This document shows, in pieces, positions 17,386 through 25,922 of a stretch of DNA of 64,000 nt (the first letter of the stretch is position 1; every line of letters starts with the position of its first letter). The position numbers were made by a program, and so were the translations under genes. The stretch comes from Deltaproteobacteria bacterium (GTDB taxonomy: Bacteria; Myxococcota_A; Polyangia; JAAYKL01), in assembly GCA_016935665.1 (NCBI GenBank), contig JAFGQN010000105.1, positions 18,540 to 82,539 of the forward strand. The letters run 5' to 3'. The notes beneath the pieces were generated by a model. It ran no database searches. It saw nothing but the letters and a program-made list of their open reading frames with translations, and was not told the DNA's origin.

Positions 17386-19839
17386 TCAGGACTTTTTGAT
17401 TGGAGGGGGAGGGGGAACAAAGGCCAGCTTCTGGATGACGGGGCCCCCTGTCGACGGTACGCCTCCCGGGCGCACAACTTTTGGAGGCGGTGGCACTGGC
17501 GGTGCTGCCTTCAGTGCCGCGGGGGGCGGTTCCTCGCCCTGTTCTGCTATATGCTCTTCTGAAGCCAGCGTTGCCGATGGAGTAGATGATGTCGTTGCGG
17601 GGAGAGGTGGCACCGGGACTACAGGCGTTTTGGGCAAGGCTGGCACAGGCTCGGCAGTCGAATCTGCTGCAGACTCCGGTTCTTCTGTTTCAGGCGGCGC
17701 TTCCACGCTGGATGGCTCAGCTCCGTTCTTATCCGTATCATCAGGAAATGTCGGCGGCGGATCAGCCGTCAGCGATGGTTCGGCGGTGACCGCGTTCGCT
17801 GCAACAGAGGGGGGCGTGTCCGATCCCTGGTTTGCATCGGGCAGGAACGAAATCATGGATTCTGCACGGCCCGCCATTTCCTGCTCCAGACGTTCTCGCC
17901 AATTGTCTTCCTCAAACGGCGACGCCTGCGGTACAGAGGCAGGAATCGGACCTTTTTCACTGGCTTCCTTTAATGTTTTCGCTGCGCGCAGGAATCGCGG
18001 ATTAATACCTTCCAATCGCTCTGTTGGATTGGTGTCTGAAACAGATGAAACCTGAGCCTCCGGCGGAACAATTGGCTGAGAGACCTGTTTCGCTTCTGTC
18101 GGCGGATTGTCCGGAATCATTGGGATTTTTTCGTTTACAGTCACATCGTCGTCCTGGGCTTCGACATCGTCGCCGGCGGATTTTTCGGATGTTTGTTCAC
18201 TGCCGCCGTCGTCATTTTCGTCTACCAGCTCCAGTAAATCGTCATCCAGCTCATCAAACTCATCAAGTACATTGGCCAGCGGTATTTCTCCTGTATCGTC
18301 CAGCAAATCCCTGAGTGTTTTTTTGTTTTGAGTTTCTGCTATGTTAACAGTTGGTTCCTTGTTCACGGACAAATCCGCAGAAAGGAGATCATCTGGGGCC
18401 GTTGGCACGGATTCGTTGATTCTGGCAGTGGAGTCATCGCGCAGCTGTAATTCCTCTCCCTGATCTGACTGGGGAGCCGGAGGAACAGGTTGTTCGTCAT
18501 CGTTCAGGGGTTCGGATTGCGATGTTGAATCATATGTTGGATGTGGCAGGGGGGGAGGCGCCGAAATCGATGGTTTTGGCAGACCCGCAGCGTTGGAGGG
18601 CTCGGATAATTTGGATGGTTTGGGAATCTTTGCGCTCGATGGCTTGGGAATATTCATATTTAACTCGTTTTTTTCTGAACCGGCGCCGGACGGTTTCGGT
18701 GGAACGGGCGCTGAAGCCATTGAACCGGAAGTGCTAAGTAGCGGATTCCTGCCGACAGAAGTAATTTCTTCGAAATGTTGCTGGATGACATCTTTCATCA
18801 CAATTTCTGCTGTTTTGTCCTCCTGTGCCCCGGGGTGGTCGCTGTTCCTGGCGGATTCTCCGTCGGACCAGTGCCTTTTCAGGTGCGGAGGCGGGAATCC
18901 CGCAATTTCGCTTACAGCCGCAAGAAATACTTCGGCGTCCTGGAATCGTTCACGGGGCTCGGACGACAACGCTTTGGCTATAATTTCCATAATCCCCGGA
19001 GCGCGTTTGGCCGCAGCGCTTCCAATTTCCGCAGCGTCACCATTGTATAACTGTAAAGTGAGCATTTCAGCAAGAATGACCCCCAGTGAAAAAACATCAC
19101 TTCGTTTGCCTATTTCTTCTCCTCGTAGAATTTCGGGCGCCACAAAGCGTTGCTGCTCGGCCGGTAATTCCAGTCGATGCAGGACTACCGCCTCTGGGAG
19201 GTTGGCCGCCAATCCGCATTCGGTCACTTTAATATTCCCCGACTGGATGAATATATTCTCCGGACAAACGGCGCCATGGAATCCCACCGGGATTTCTATC
19301 AGGACAGCGGCCGCTTCTTTCAGGATGGGATAAATCTCCTGAACAGTGAAACGTTCGTGGGATTGATGCCGTCTGCGAATCAATCCCATGAGCGTGCCGC
19401 CTCTGAGAAACTCGCATGATATAAATACATTTCCCTGGAAACGTCCGGTATTCAGTATTCGTACGGCTGAGGGATGATGCGAATCCTGAAGGAACTCGAT
19501 TCCATCCATAAATCGTTTGAAATGGGGTGGCGTCGGCAGATACGCCGGATGAATGAACTTTAATACAACATCCCGATTCTGTTTGAAATCGGTGGCTCTG
19601 AACGAAACACCAAACCGGCCACTGCCAAGAAAATTGCGAATGGAATATCTTGCGTCCAGGACATCCCCCGGTTGACAGACATCATCCGGGTTCAGCGTTG
19701 CATCCGCGTTCCAATGACACTCCGGACAGGCTCCTGGAGGAGTAAATTGAGTGCCACAAGTAATACAAATCACATTAATCCCTTTGCTGATAGTGGCCGA
19801 TTCCCATTTTCGCGAACCGGACGCCGCCCCGTTGCGCAT
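17386..19839 (-). CDS. Zinc-ribbon pseudokinase with long disordered tail
   Basis: 817 residues. An N-terminal zinc ribbon (CITC at 25-28, CPEC at 38-41) precedes a kinase-like domain at about 62-325 with a good glycine loop LGSGRFGVSF (71-80) and a VAIK-like lysine (VVLKF, Lys94). The catalytic loop reads HGAVCPEN (188-195), lacking the HRD aspartate, and DFG is ECG (207-209), so phosphotransfer is very unlikely. Residues 340-817 are Pro/Ser/Glu/Asp-rich, with acidic clusters and proline runs, ending PPPPPIKKS, and look disordered. No transmembrane span. AGGTG lies 7 bases before the ATG; an in-frame GTG just before the zinc ribbon is an alternative start. Possibly a nucleotide-binding scaffold; partner unknown. 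Confidence 0.85.
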   Translation of the reverse strand: MRNGAASGSRKWESATISKGINVICITCGTQFTPPGACPECHWNADATLNPDDVCQPGDVLDARYSIRNFLGSGRFGVSFRATDFKQNRDVVLKFIHPAYLPTPPHFKRFMDGIEFLQDSHHPSAVRILNTGRFQGNVFISCEFLRGGTLMGLIRRRHQSHERFTVQEIYPILKEAAAVLIEIPVGFHGAVCPENIFIQSGNIKVTECGLAANLPEAVVLHRLELPAEQQRFVAPEILRGEEIGKRSDVFSLGVILAEMLTLQLYNGDAAEIGSAAAKRAPGIMEIIAKALSSEPRERFQDAEVFLAAVSEIAGFPPPHLKRHWSDGESARNSDHPGAQEDKTAEIVMKDVIQQHFEEITSVGRNPLLSTSGSMASAPVPPKPSGAGSEKNELNMNIPKPSSAKIPKPSKLSEPSNAAGLPKPSISAPPPLPHPTYDSTSQSEPLNDDEQPVPPAPQSDQGEELQLRDDSTARINESVPTAPDDLLSADLSVNKEPTVNIAETQNKKTLRDLLDDTGEIPLANVLDEFDELDDDLLELVDENDDGGSEQTSEKSAGDDVEAQDDDVTVNEKIPMIPDNPPTEAKQVSQPIVPPEAQVSSVSDTNPTERLEGINPRFLRAAKTLKEASEKGPIPASVPQASPFEEDNWRERLEQEMAGRAESMISFLPDANQGSDTPPSVAANAVTAEPSLTADPPPTFPDDTDKNGAEPSSVEAPPETEEPESAADSTAEPVPALPKTPVVPVPPLPATTSSTPSATLASEEHIAEQGEEPPPAALKAAPPVPPPPKVVRPGGVPSTGGPVIQKLAFVPPPPPIKKS

Positions 19840-20063
19840 TTCAGTGCACCTAAATGACAGCAGTTTATTTAAATATGGCTATTACAGTCAATATGAAAAA
19901 GACACCATTGTTTCGTGTTTGGTTTGAAGAAGAAGAAAACAGTTGTTTTTATTAATCGAAGCACGATGGCTAACATTATTGAATCAAAGGGAAATAGCAG
20001 GTATAACCGCCGCTGGAAAATCATTATACCCTTCGATCAATTTAATTACATGGAGATACGGAT

Positions 20064-20516
20064 ATGAGTATTGAAAATGAAATTTTAGAAAAAATGAAAG
20101 TCGCCATGCGCGAAAAGCAAACCCGGGAATTGTCGGTACTGCGCATGGTGAAATCCTTTGCCATGAAGGAAAAAACAGCTCCGGGATTTGATGGGAACAC
20201 CGGCGATGCGTTCTGGTTGGATATTATTGCCAGGTACGTCAAGCAGCAGCAAAAGGTATTGGTTGAATTTGAGAAAGTGGGTGCTGACAAGGAAAAAACC
20301 GATGAAATTCAATTCGAAATTGATTACCTGACGCCTTTTTTACCCGCTCGACTGTCAGAAGAGGAAACAGAGGCACTGGTGGCAGATGCCATCGCTGCCA
20401 CAGGCGCCGACAGCATGAGAATGATGGGAAAGGTAATGGGGGTCATCATGAAAGACCATAAAGATGTAGTGGATGCCGCTGTGGTGAAAAAGCTGATTGA
20501 GAAAAAATTGTCCTGA
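20064..20516 (+). CDS. yqeY: GatB/YqeY domain protein
   Basis: A 150-residue helical protein of the YqeY family, whose domain resembles the tail domain of GatB and other tRNA-amidotransferase subunits. It has the typical N-terminal SVLRMVKSFAMKEK helix, the central TDEIQFEIDYLTPFLPARLS segment with the LP..LSEEE motif, and the C-terminal GKVMGVIMKDHKDVVDAAVV, matching the family's MGKVMG...G..D motif. The exact role is not established; a link to tRNA charging or binding is suspected from the domain. GGAG at 20051-20054 supports the start. Divergent from the zinc-ribbon pseudokinase; no operon partner. Confidence 0.92.
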   Translation: MSIENEILEKMKVAMREKQTRELSVLRMVKSFAMKEKTAPGFDGNTGDAFWLDIIARYVKQQQKVLVEFEKVGADKEKTDEIQFEIDYLTPFLPARLSEEETEALVADAIAATGADSMRMMGKVMGVIMKDHKDVVDAAVVKKLIEKKLS

Positions 20517-20854
20517 CCCATCCCATCCCAAGAGCGTATACCCTTTCGTCCCGCCTGCTTCGGAAATCACAAGTCGGTTAAAAAAACGTAATTATTTCCC
20601 CATATTCGCCTTTTTTTAAATTCGATAACAGTGTCCGGAAGAGTGAATGGAGGGCCATTTTTTTTTGCGATTTTTTTTATTCGCTCAGGGATCTTGGTGC
20701 GATACTTTTTATTTTCTATTTAATTCCGGTATGTTTTGAGACAATTTACTTTATTATATTCGTGCTTTATTCTTGCCCAACGAGACACGAATTTTTATTA
20801 TTTGCAGACAAAGCAATGGGAAAGCTGTTGCTGTTCATTTCTCAAGGAGGCACG
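20517..20854. other. AT-rich intergenic region
   Basis: 338 bases between yqeY and the small alpha-CTD-like gene. It holds several long T runs (for example 20659-20667 and 20673-20680), which may help end yqeY transcription, though no clear stem precedes them. The last ~80 bases are AT-rich and may be promoter. An in-frame ATG at 20762 lies upstream of the chosen start of the next gene but lacks a ribosome-binding site. Confidence 0.5.
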
Positions 20855-21148
20855 ATGACTGAATCTCATACTGGATCTCGAAATGATGACCCCATTAGAC
20901 GAATTGTTCCCGGAACGAAGGTTCCCATCCGTGATCAAGTGGACAATCCCCATTCCATTTCCGCATGGACCTATCGCAAATGGTCACCGGATATCGCTCG
21001 AATTTTCCGATATGAACGAATGAAAACTCTGGGAGATATCGTTCAGGTGCCCAAAGAGGAGTGGGAAGCTCAGGGGTTTACCCCGCGCATGTTGAACGAA
21101 CTGGAAACAGCTCTGTGGCGCTTTGGTCTGGAATTGAAAAAAAAGTAA
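20855..21148 (+). CDS. Small protein resembling RNA polymerase alpha C-terminal domain
   Basis: 97 residues. The C-terminal half (TLGDIVQVPKEEW to RFGLELKKK) aligns by eye with the RpoA C-terminal domain pattern GDLVQ-EEL-GRKSLNEIK-LGL: here GDIVQVPKEEW, then FTPRMLNELETALWRFGLEL. That is the helix-hairpin-helix part which in RpoA binds UP elements and activators. The N-terminal half is polar with no alpha-NTD. Start at 20855 is set by AAGGAGG at 20844-20850; a longer frame from 20762 has no such site. No partner gene nearby. A DNA-binding or polymerase-related role is inferred only. Confidence 0.75.
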   Translation: MTESHTGSRNDDPIRRIVPGTKVPIRDQVDNPHSISAWTYRKWSPDIARIFRYERMKTLGDIVQVPKEEWEAQGFTPRMLNELETALWRFGLELKKK

Positions 21149-21160
21149 GAGCTGGTTACG

Positions 21161-23317
21161 TTATATCAGGTCAAGGATATTGCTGTATTGATCTGTGAAT
21201 ACCAGGGGCTGACTGTATTGGGTCGGCCAGTCATAGTAGGAGTCCGTTTTTTGAAACTGTTCTATGAATTTTTTGTTGCCAGTGATGATGACCCATGTTG
21301 TATCGAGAATGTATCTGTCATAGTCGGTTTCTGTATATACGATAAACGCTTCGGCGGACAATTGCCCTGCCACTCCCAGCATGATGGGTTCAAGGTTCAG
21401 GTGTCGATTGGATATGTGAAATACGAATACGCCCCCTGGTCGGACTCTTTTGCGATAGATTTCAATGGCTTCGGTTGTCAGTAGATGCAACGGAATGGCG
21501 TCGCTGGAAAATGCGTCCATCACCAGAATATCAAGCTGGGGTGCGTTCTGACGGTTTTCGGCGGCAAGGGTCAGGCGTGCATCTCCGGCGACAATACCTA
21601 TGGTGCCCTTTGCTTTTTGCAGATAGTCAAATTCCTTTTGGGCCACGGATATGACATCCGGGTCGATTTCGTAAAACAGCATTGTATCATTGGCGCCGTT
21701 CCATACAGAAGAGATACCGGCGCCGAGGCCGACAACCCCGGTGCGCACGGGTTTGTCTGACAGATCTCGGTATATTTGCTGCGCCATCCCCATTCCGGAT
21801 TCCGGTGCGTAATAAAACGCGGGCTTGAGGATGTTCGTTTTTTTCGGCTGGCACCCATGCAGGGTTCTGCCATGATAAAGGCATCTGGTTTTTTTTGTTT
21901 CCGAAATGGTCAATCTTCCATAAAAATTGCGCGATGAGTAGACAGTTGACAAATTATCATGAACAACATCGACGATAAATCCAATACCGCTGACAACAAC
22001 GCCTGCTGCCACTACAATTTTTATTTTGCGAGCACGCAATTCTGATTCCAGACTTGAGGATTCTTTGGAAATGGTGTGCCAAAGCAACAGCAGCAGCGCG
22101 GGCCAGGCCAGGCTGTATTCCCACAAATCCGGAAAAACCATGGGGGCCACTATGGCCACCAATATCCCGCCGCTGATGCCGCCGAAGGAGGTCCACAGAT
22201 AAAATTGCGTCAATCTGGACGCATCGGGCTTCTGCTGCGCCAATTCACCATGGGCTACCATGCAGCCTGTGAACAGGGTAAAAACATACAGTGTCAGCTG
22301 AAGTATTATAGGCATTCGATTGCCAAAGAACACCTGTGCGGCCACTACCGTGGTGGCAAAAACCAGTGTGGGGAGCCAAAACGTTCGTTTATACGCGCCG
22401 TCTCTGGAAAAACTGACCACATAACTGAGAAGATACAGGCAAAGGGGAATCATCCAGAAAAGGGGGGTTGCGGCCACATCCTGCGAAATCTGCTCAGTGG
22501 TGGTGAGCAGCAGCACTGACCCGGCTGTGGAAAAACCAAACCACAAAACACATCGGCCCCGATTGTGAGAATTCTCAATAGCAGTCGAATCCGACGCCGT
22601 GTCTCTATTTTTGAATGGCTTTGAATCGTGGGACGTTGAAGGCTGATTTGCCCCATACGTATCAGCTGTGCCCTTTCGAACAGCTGCGGCGAACCACCCG
22701 CTCGCCATGCAGGACACGGCGAATATACTGAATCCGATGCTCCACATCAGCTCCTGCGTGTTCAGCGGGAAAAAGCGCTCCACCAAAAAGGGATACACCA
22801 GAACCGCAAAAAGCGAACCTGCGTTCGAAATGGCGTAAAGCGGGTAGGGCGAGCGCGATGAAAAACGAACGTGAAACCAATGCTGAAGCAATGGGGCCGT
22901 GGTGGAAAGTGCAAAAAACGGGATGCCCACGTGTCGAATCAGCGTCCACAGCAACATGGCAATGGGGACATGGGTGGATACGTCCTTTGGAGTATCGGGC
23001 AGGATTGACGAGAATGCCACTGCCATGCCAAGGGTGACTCCGTGCATCCATACCTGTTTTCGAGGAGGCGCGAGAGTTGTGAGCAGATGGGCATAACCGT
23101 ATCCTGCCAGCAGAACCGTTTGAAAAAAGAGGAGGCATGTGGTCCATACCGATGCACTGCCGCCGTAGAGCGGGAGCAGGGTTTTTCCTATCAGTGGCTG
23201 AACGAGAAACAGCAGGAATGCGCCAAGGCCTGAAGTGCCAAAAAAAAGCGCAGCCCCAAAAGAGATGAGCAACGGCTTTGGGGAAGTTTTGTCAATATTG
23301 ATGGATAGCTCTCTCAT
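21161..23317 (-). CDS. Fused multi-span membrane / spermidine synthase-like protein
   Basis: About 718 residues. The N-terminal two thirds has roughly ten or more hydrophobic spans (for example LISFGAALFFGTSGLGAFLL) with the LVQPLIGKTLLPLYGG motif typical of fused MFS/spermidine synthase proteins. The last ~220 residues are a SAM-type methyltransferase fold of spermidine synthase type: VVGLGAGISSVW, FYEIDPDVI and DILVMDAFSSDAIPLHLLT. The true substrate of this family is unsettled; polyamine transfer is not proven. Start at 23317 chosen because AAGGA lies 6 bases upstream; an in-frame start at 23362 has no site. No speD or other polyamine gene nearby. Its 3' end converges on the alpha-CTD-like gene with 12 bases between. 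Confidence 0.88.
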   Translation of the reverse strand: MRELSINIDKTSPKPLLISFGAALFFGTSGLGAFLLFLVQPLIGKTLLPLYGGSASVWTTCLLFFQTVLLAGYGYAHLLTTLAPPRKQVWMHGVTLGMAVAFSSILPDTPKDVSTHVPIAMLLWTLIRHVGIPFFALSTTAPLLQHWFHVRFSSRSPYPLYAISNAGSLFAVLVYPFLVERFFPLNTQELMWSIGFSIFAVSCMASGWFAAAVRKGTADTYGANQPSTSHDSKPFKNRDTASDSTAIENSHNRGRCVLWFGFSTAGSVLLLTTTEQISQDVAATPLFWMIPLCLYLLSYVVSFSRDGAYKRTFWLPTLVFATTVVAAQVFFGNRMPIILQLTLYVFTLFTGCMVAHGELAQQKPDASRLTQFYLWTSFGGISGGILVAIVAPMVFPDLWEYSLAWPALLLLLWHTISKESSSLESELRARKIKIVVAAGVVVSGIGFIVDVVHDNLSTVYSSRNFYGRLTISETKKTRCLYHGRTLHGCQPKKTNILKPAFYYAPESGMGMAQQIYRDLSDKPVRTGVVGLGAGISSVWNGANDTMLFYEIDPDVISVAQKEFDYLQKAKGTIGIVAGDARLTLAAENRQNAPQLDILVMDAFSSDAIPLHLLTTEAIEIYRKRVRPGGVFVFHISNRHLNLEPIMLGVAGQLSAEAFIVYTETDYDRYILDTTWVIITGNKKFIEQFQKTDSYYDWPTQYSQPLVFTDQYSNILDLI

Positions 23318-23501
23318 GATGTCCTTCGCCGCGATGTCGCTGTCGCCAGGCTGCGGGTGCAATGGGTCGCAGGGGTGTTCTTCCGTTAGGCCCCACTCGT
23401 CTTTTTATTTCAAATCGGTGCGCAATAACAGGGGTTTGTTCCAGTAAATGAGGGGATGTTTTTGTTTTGGCATTCCGTCTGGCCGGGCCAGACGGAAGGG
23501 G

Positions 23502-24743
23502 CTATTTGCCGGCGGCACACATATCGGTGTCCTCATCTTCGGCATATGCACAGTCCGCCTCACTGTCGCAAACCCAGTCGGAGGGAATAGTCATCAGGGA
23601 TTGCTGGCAGGTGAAATAGGCAGCGGTTCCGTATGGGCAAAATGTGATCCATTCGTCCAGGACGTTGGGACAGTCACCCATATCGTCGCAAACGTATTCC
23701 GCTGGGATGCTGACGCCATAGTCATTGCAGATAAATTGCTCATTTATCTGCAATTCATCCTCTCCTGTTGCACAATCCGCTACCATGTCATTGATGGCGC
23801 TGGCGGCAATGCAATCGCCATTGTTGCATTGAAACTGGTCACTTTGGCAAAGGGTGGATGCGCACCCCAGCTCATCGGAACCGTCAGCGCAGTCTTCGTA
23901 GCCGTCGCACATCAGCGAGTAATCGAAGCTGAAACTCAGGTCGAAGCAGGTAAAGAAATATCCAACCACCGTGCATAAATCGAATGCCTCATCATCGCTG
24001 TCCGGACAGTTGACACTATTGTCGCAGTATTGTGAGAAATTGATGATCGTGGAACCATCCTGACAGTGGAATAAACCGTCGTCGCAATCTCCACCATCGT
24101 AATTGCAGTCTGCGTTATTGCAGGCGGGGTCGCAGAGTTCGTTTTGAACAAACGTTTCTGGACAATTTACCGCACATGTTGCCGTACAATCGCCGTTGTC
24201 CCAGTTGCATGGCGCATTGTAGCATTCGACATCACAATAACCGTCACCGGCCCAGCCTGCCTCACAAGCCGGGTTGCAGGGGACGGTGTCGGAGTCCGAC
24301 GATGAAGTGGTATCGCTGCCAGTACCGGTATCAACGCCTGTGCCGGAATCACTGTCTGTGCCTGTGCCGGAATCGTTGTCACTCGTGTCGTACTGCGTGG
24401 CAGTGTCAGCTGTTGCTGAGTCCCTGCCGGAATCACTGCCTGTACCGGCGCCAGTATCCACTGCAGTGTTTGAATCCGTGACTGAATCTGTGTCGGTCGC
24501 TGTATCTGCTGAACTTTCGCTATCTCTGCCCCTGTCGCAGTCACCGCCATCGTATGCACATTGCTGAACATTGCATTGCGGGTTGCAGGTACCATTGCCG
24601 AGCCAGACCGACTCGCAATCCGGGTGACACTTGCCTTCCTCAAATTCGGAAGCACCGGTCAGAATGTTGCATCCGGCACCGGAAAACAGGGGCACACAAA
24701 ACAACAACAGCACAGTCGTATAAATTTTCTTTGGCTGCGGCAT
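23502..24743 (-). CDS. Lipoprotein with Notch-type LNR and LDL-receptor-A-like modules
   Basis: 413 residues. Signal peptide with lipobox SGAGC (Cys25). One LNR-like cysteine module sits at the N-terminus (NGTCNPQCNVQQCAYDGGDC), then a Ser/Thr/Asp-rich linker (about 72-155), then two more LNR modules (GDGYCDVECYNAPCNWDNGD; ELCDPACNNADCNYDGGDC). Five LDLa-like units follow, each with C-x-DG/D-x-C-x-D-x-DE spacing, such as MCDGYEDCADGSDELGC, whose acidic residues bind calcium in animal LDLa domains. Both module types are best known from eukaryotic cell-surface receptors. One base separates it from the upstream PEGA/TPR gene, so they are likely co-transcribed. A calcium-dependent surface adhesion role is inferred. 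Confidence 0.88.
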   Translation of the reverse strand: MPQPKKIYTTVLLLFCVPLFSGAGCNILTGASEFEEGKCHPDCESVWLGNGTCNPQCNVQQCAYDGGDCDRGRDSESSADTATDTDSVTDSNTAVDTGAGTGSDSGRDSATADTATQYDTSDNDSGTGTDSDSGTGVDTGTGSDTTSSSDSDTVPCNPACEAGWAGDGYCDVECYNAPCNWDNGDCTATCAVNCPETFVQNELCDPACNNADCNYDGGDCDDGLFHCQDGSTIINFSQYCDNSVNCPDSDDEAFDLCTVVGYFFTCFDLSFSFDYSLMCDGYEDCADGSDELGCASTLCQSDQFQCNNGDCIAASAINDMVADCATGEDELQINEQFICNDYGVSIPAEYVCDDMGDCPNVLDEWITFCPYGTAAYFTCQQSLMTIPSDWVCDSEADCAYAEDEDTDMCAAGK

Positions 24744-24744
24744 G

Positions 24745-25800
24745 CTAGAACCTGCCTTCCAGCGTCAATCCACGCAGTGAAACGCTCAGGAGTTGATTGT
24801 GGTGCGAACCGATCATTGTTTCGCCGAGCCGTTTTCTACCCGCGATGAGTAAAACGATTCCCGTGGTGGTGAGCATAGCGCCTGCTGCAAACAATATTGT
24901 GGATACGGTGCCAAGGGTTTGCGACGAATTCATGCTGTCCACCGCGCTGGCCTTTGCACAGACGTTGTTTGGGCAATCGTCTTCGAGGGATTGTGCCTTT
25001 TTAAATGCGGCAATACCAGTGATGCCGCCCGCCGCCAGTGACGCGATGCCCACACCCAGAAAAAAAATGCCCGCAATCTTCATGGGGCTGTTCCTGGCCG
25101 GTGTTGCCGATGGTTGAATCTCGGACACTGCGGGTTCCAGCGTTTTATCAGGAGGTGCGACAGGCTCAGGCTCGGGCTCAGGCTGAAGTTCAGGGACAGA
25201 CGCCTGTTCGGTGGCAGTCGGTTCTGTTGGTGTTGGGACGCGAATCAGCCGTTCGTCTCCGCCACTTAGCCGCAGCGGTTGTTCATGCACGACTTTATCG
25301 TCTTTTTCAATGGTGATGGTATGGGTGATGCCCGCAGCGATTTTAATAAGTCCCGATAGCGGTGTGGTCCCACGCGCCTCCCCGTTCACGCGAACCACGC
25401 ATCCTGGCTCCGCTTCCACGTCGAGGGATCCCACCAGCTCTCGAAGTCGCTTGATTTCATTGAGCACATCGGCAGAACGCTCCAAAGGTACTTTGTCGCC
25501 TCCCATGGCCAGATAATTTTCGAATGCGACAAGTGCAGCGCCGTAATGGGTGGCCGCCGCCTCTGCCTGTCCAATATTGAACCACAATTTCCAGGCGGGT
25601 CTGGCACTGTACGCAGTTCGAAACGCTTTAGCTGCTTCAGAAAACCTGTTTTCCGAAAACAGCTGACTGCCGCGCTCAAATTCTTCTTTGGCTGTTTGTT
25701 CTGCCAGATCCGATATTTCCGATTCGTCTGCAAATGCCGACGACGGCGCGATTGCGAGCACAGTCCAAAGCGTCAGTGCGACAATGATGGTTCTCGCCAT
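24745..25800 (-). CDS. TPR/PEGA-domain envelope protein
   Basis: 351 residues. A cleavable-looking signal peptide (LTLWTVLAIAPSSAFA) is followed by TPR-like repeats at about 38-110 (AKEEFERGSQLFSENRFSEA; FNIGQAEAAATHYGAALVAF) and a PEGA-like beta unit at about 122-172 (GCVVRVNGEARGTTPLSG). A Pro/Glu-rich linker leads to two hydrophobic spans at about 240-262 and 300-322. This TPR-PEGA-transmembrane layout recurs in delta-proteobacterial and myxobacterial genomes with unknown function. GGAGGA lies 3 bases before the ATG. It is immediately upstream of the LNR/LDLa lipoprotein; the two may form a surface unit. Confidence 0.85.
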   Translation of the reverse strand: MARTIIVALTLWTVLAIAPSSAFADESEISDLAEQTAKEEFERGSQLFSENRFSEAAKAFRTAYSARPAWKLWFNIGQAEAAATHYGAALVAFENYLAMGGDKVPLERSADVLNEIKRLRELVGSLDVEAEPGCVVRVNGEARGTTPLSGLIKIAAGITHTITIEKDDKVVHEQPLRLSGGDERLIRVPTPTEPTATEQASVPELQPEPEPEPVAPPDKTLEPAVSEIQPSATPARNSPMKIAGIFFLGVGIASLAAGGITGIAAFKKAQSLEDDCPNNVCAKASAVDSMNSSQTLGTVSTILFAAGAMLTTTGIVLLIAGRKRLGETMIGSHHNQLLSVSLRGLTLEGRF

Positions 25801-25922
25801 GATTCCTCCCTGGTATTTATGCCATTAGTGCGTTTTTCATTATGTAAATAGGGCGCTTGCACCCGGTTGTCAAACTGTCATTAGTGAGTTTGCACGGTAC
25901 AGGCGCAAGCGTACTGCCAACG

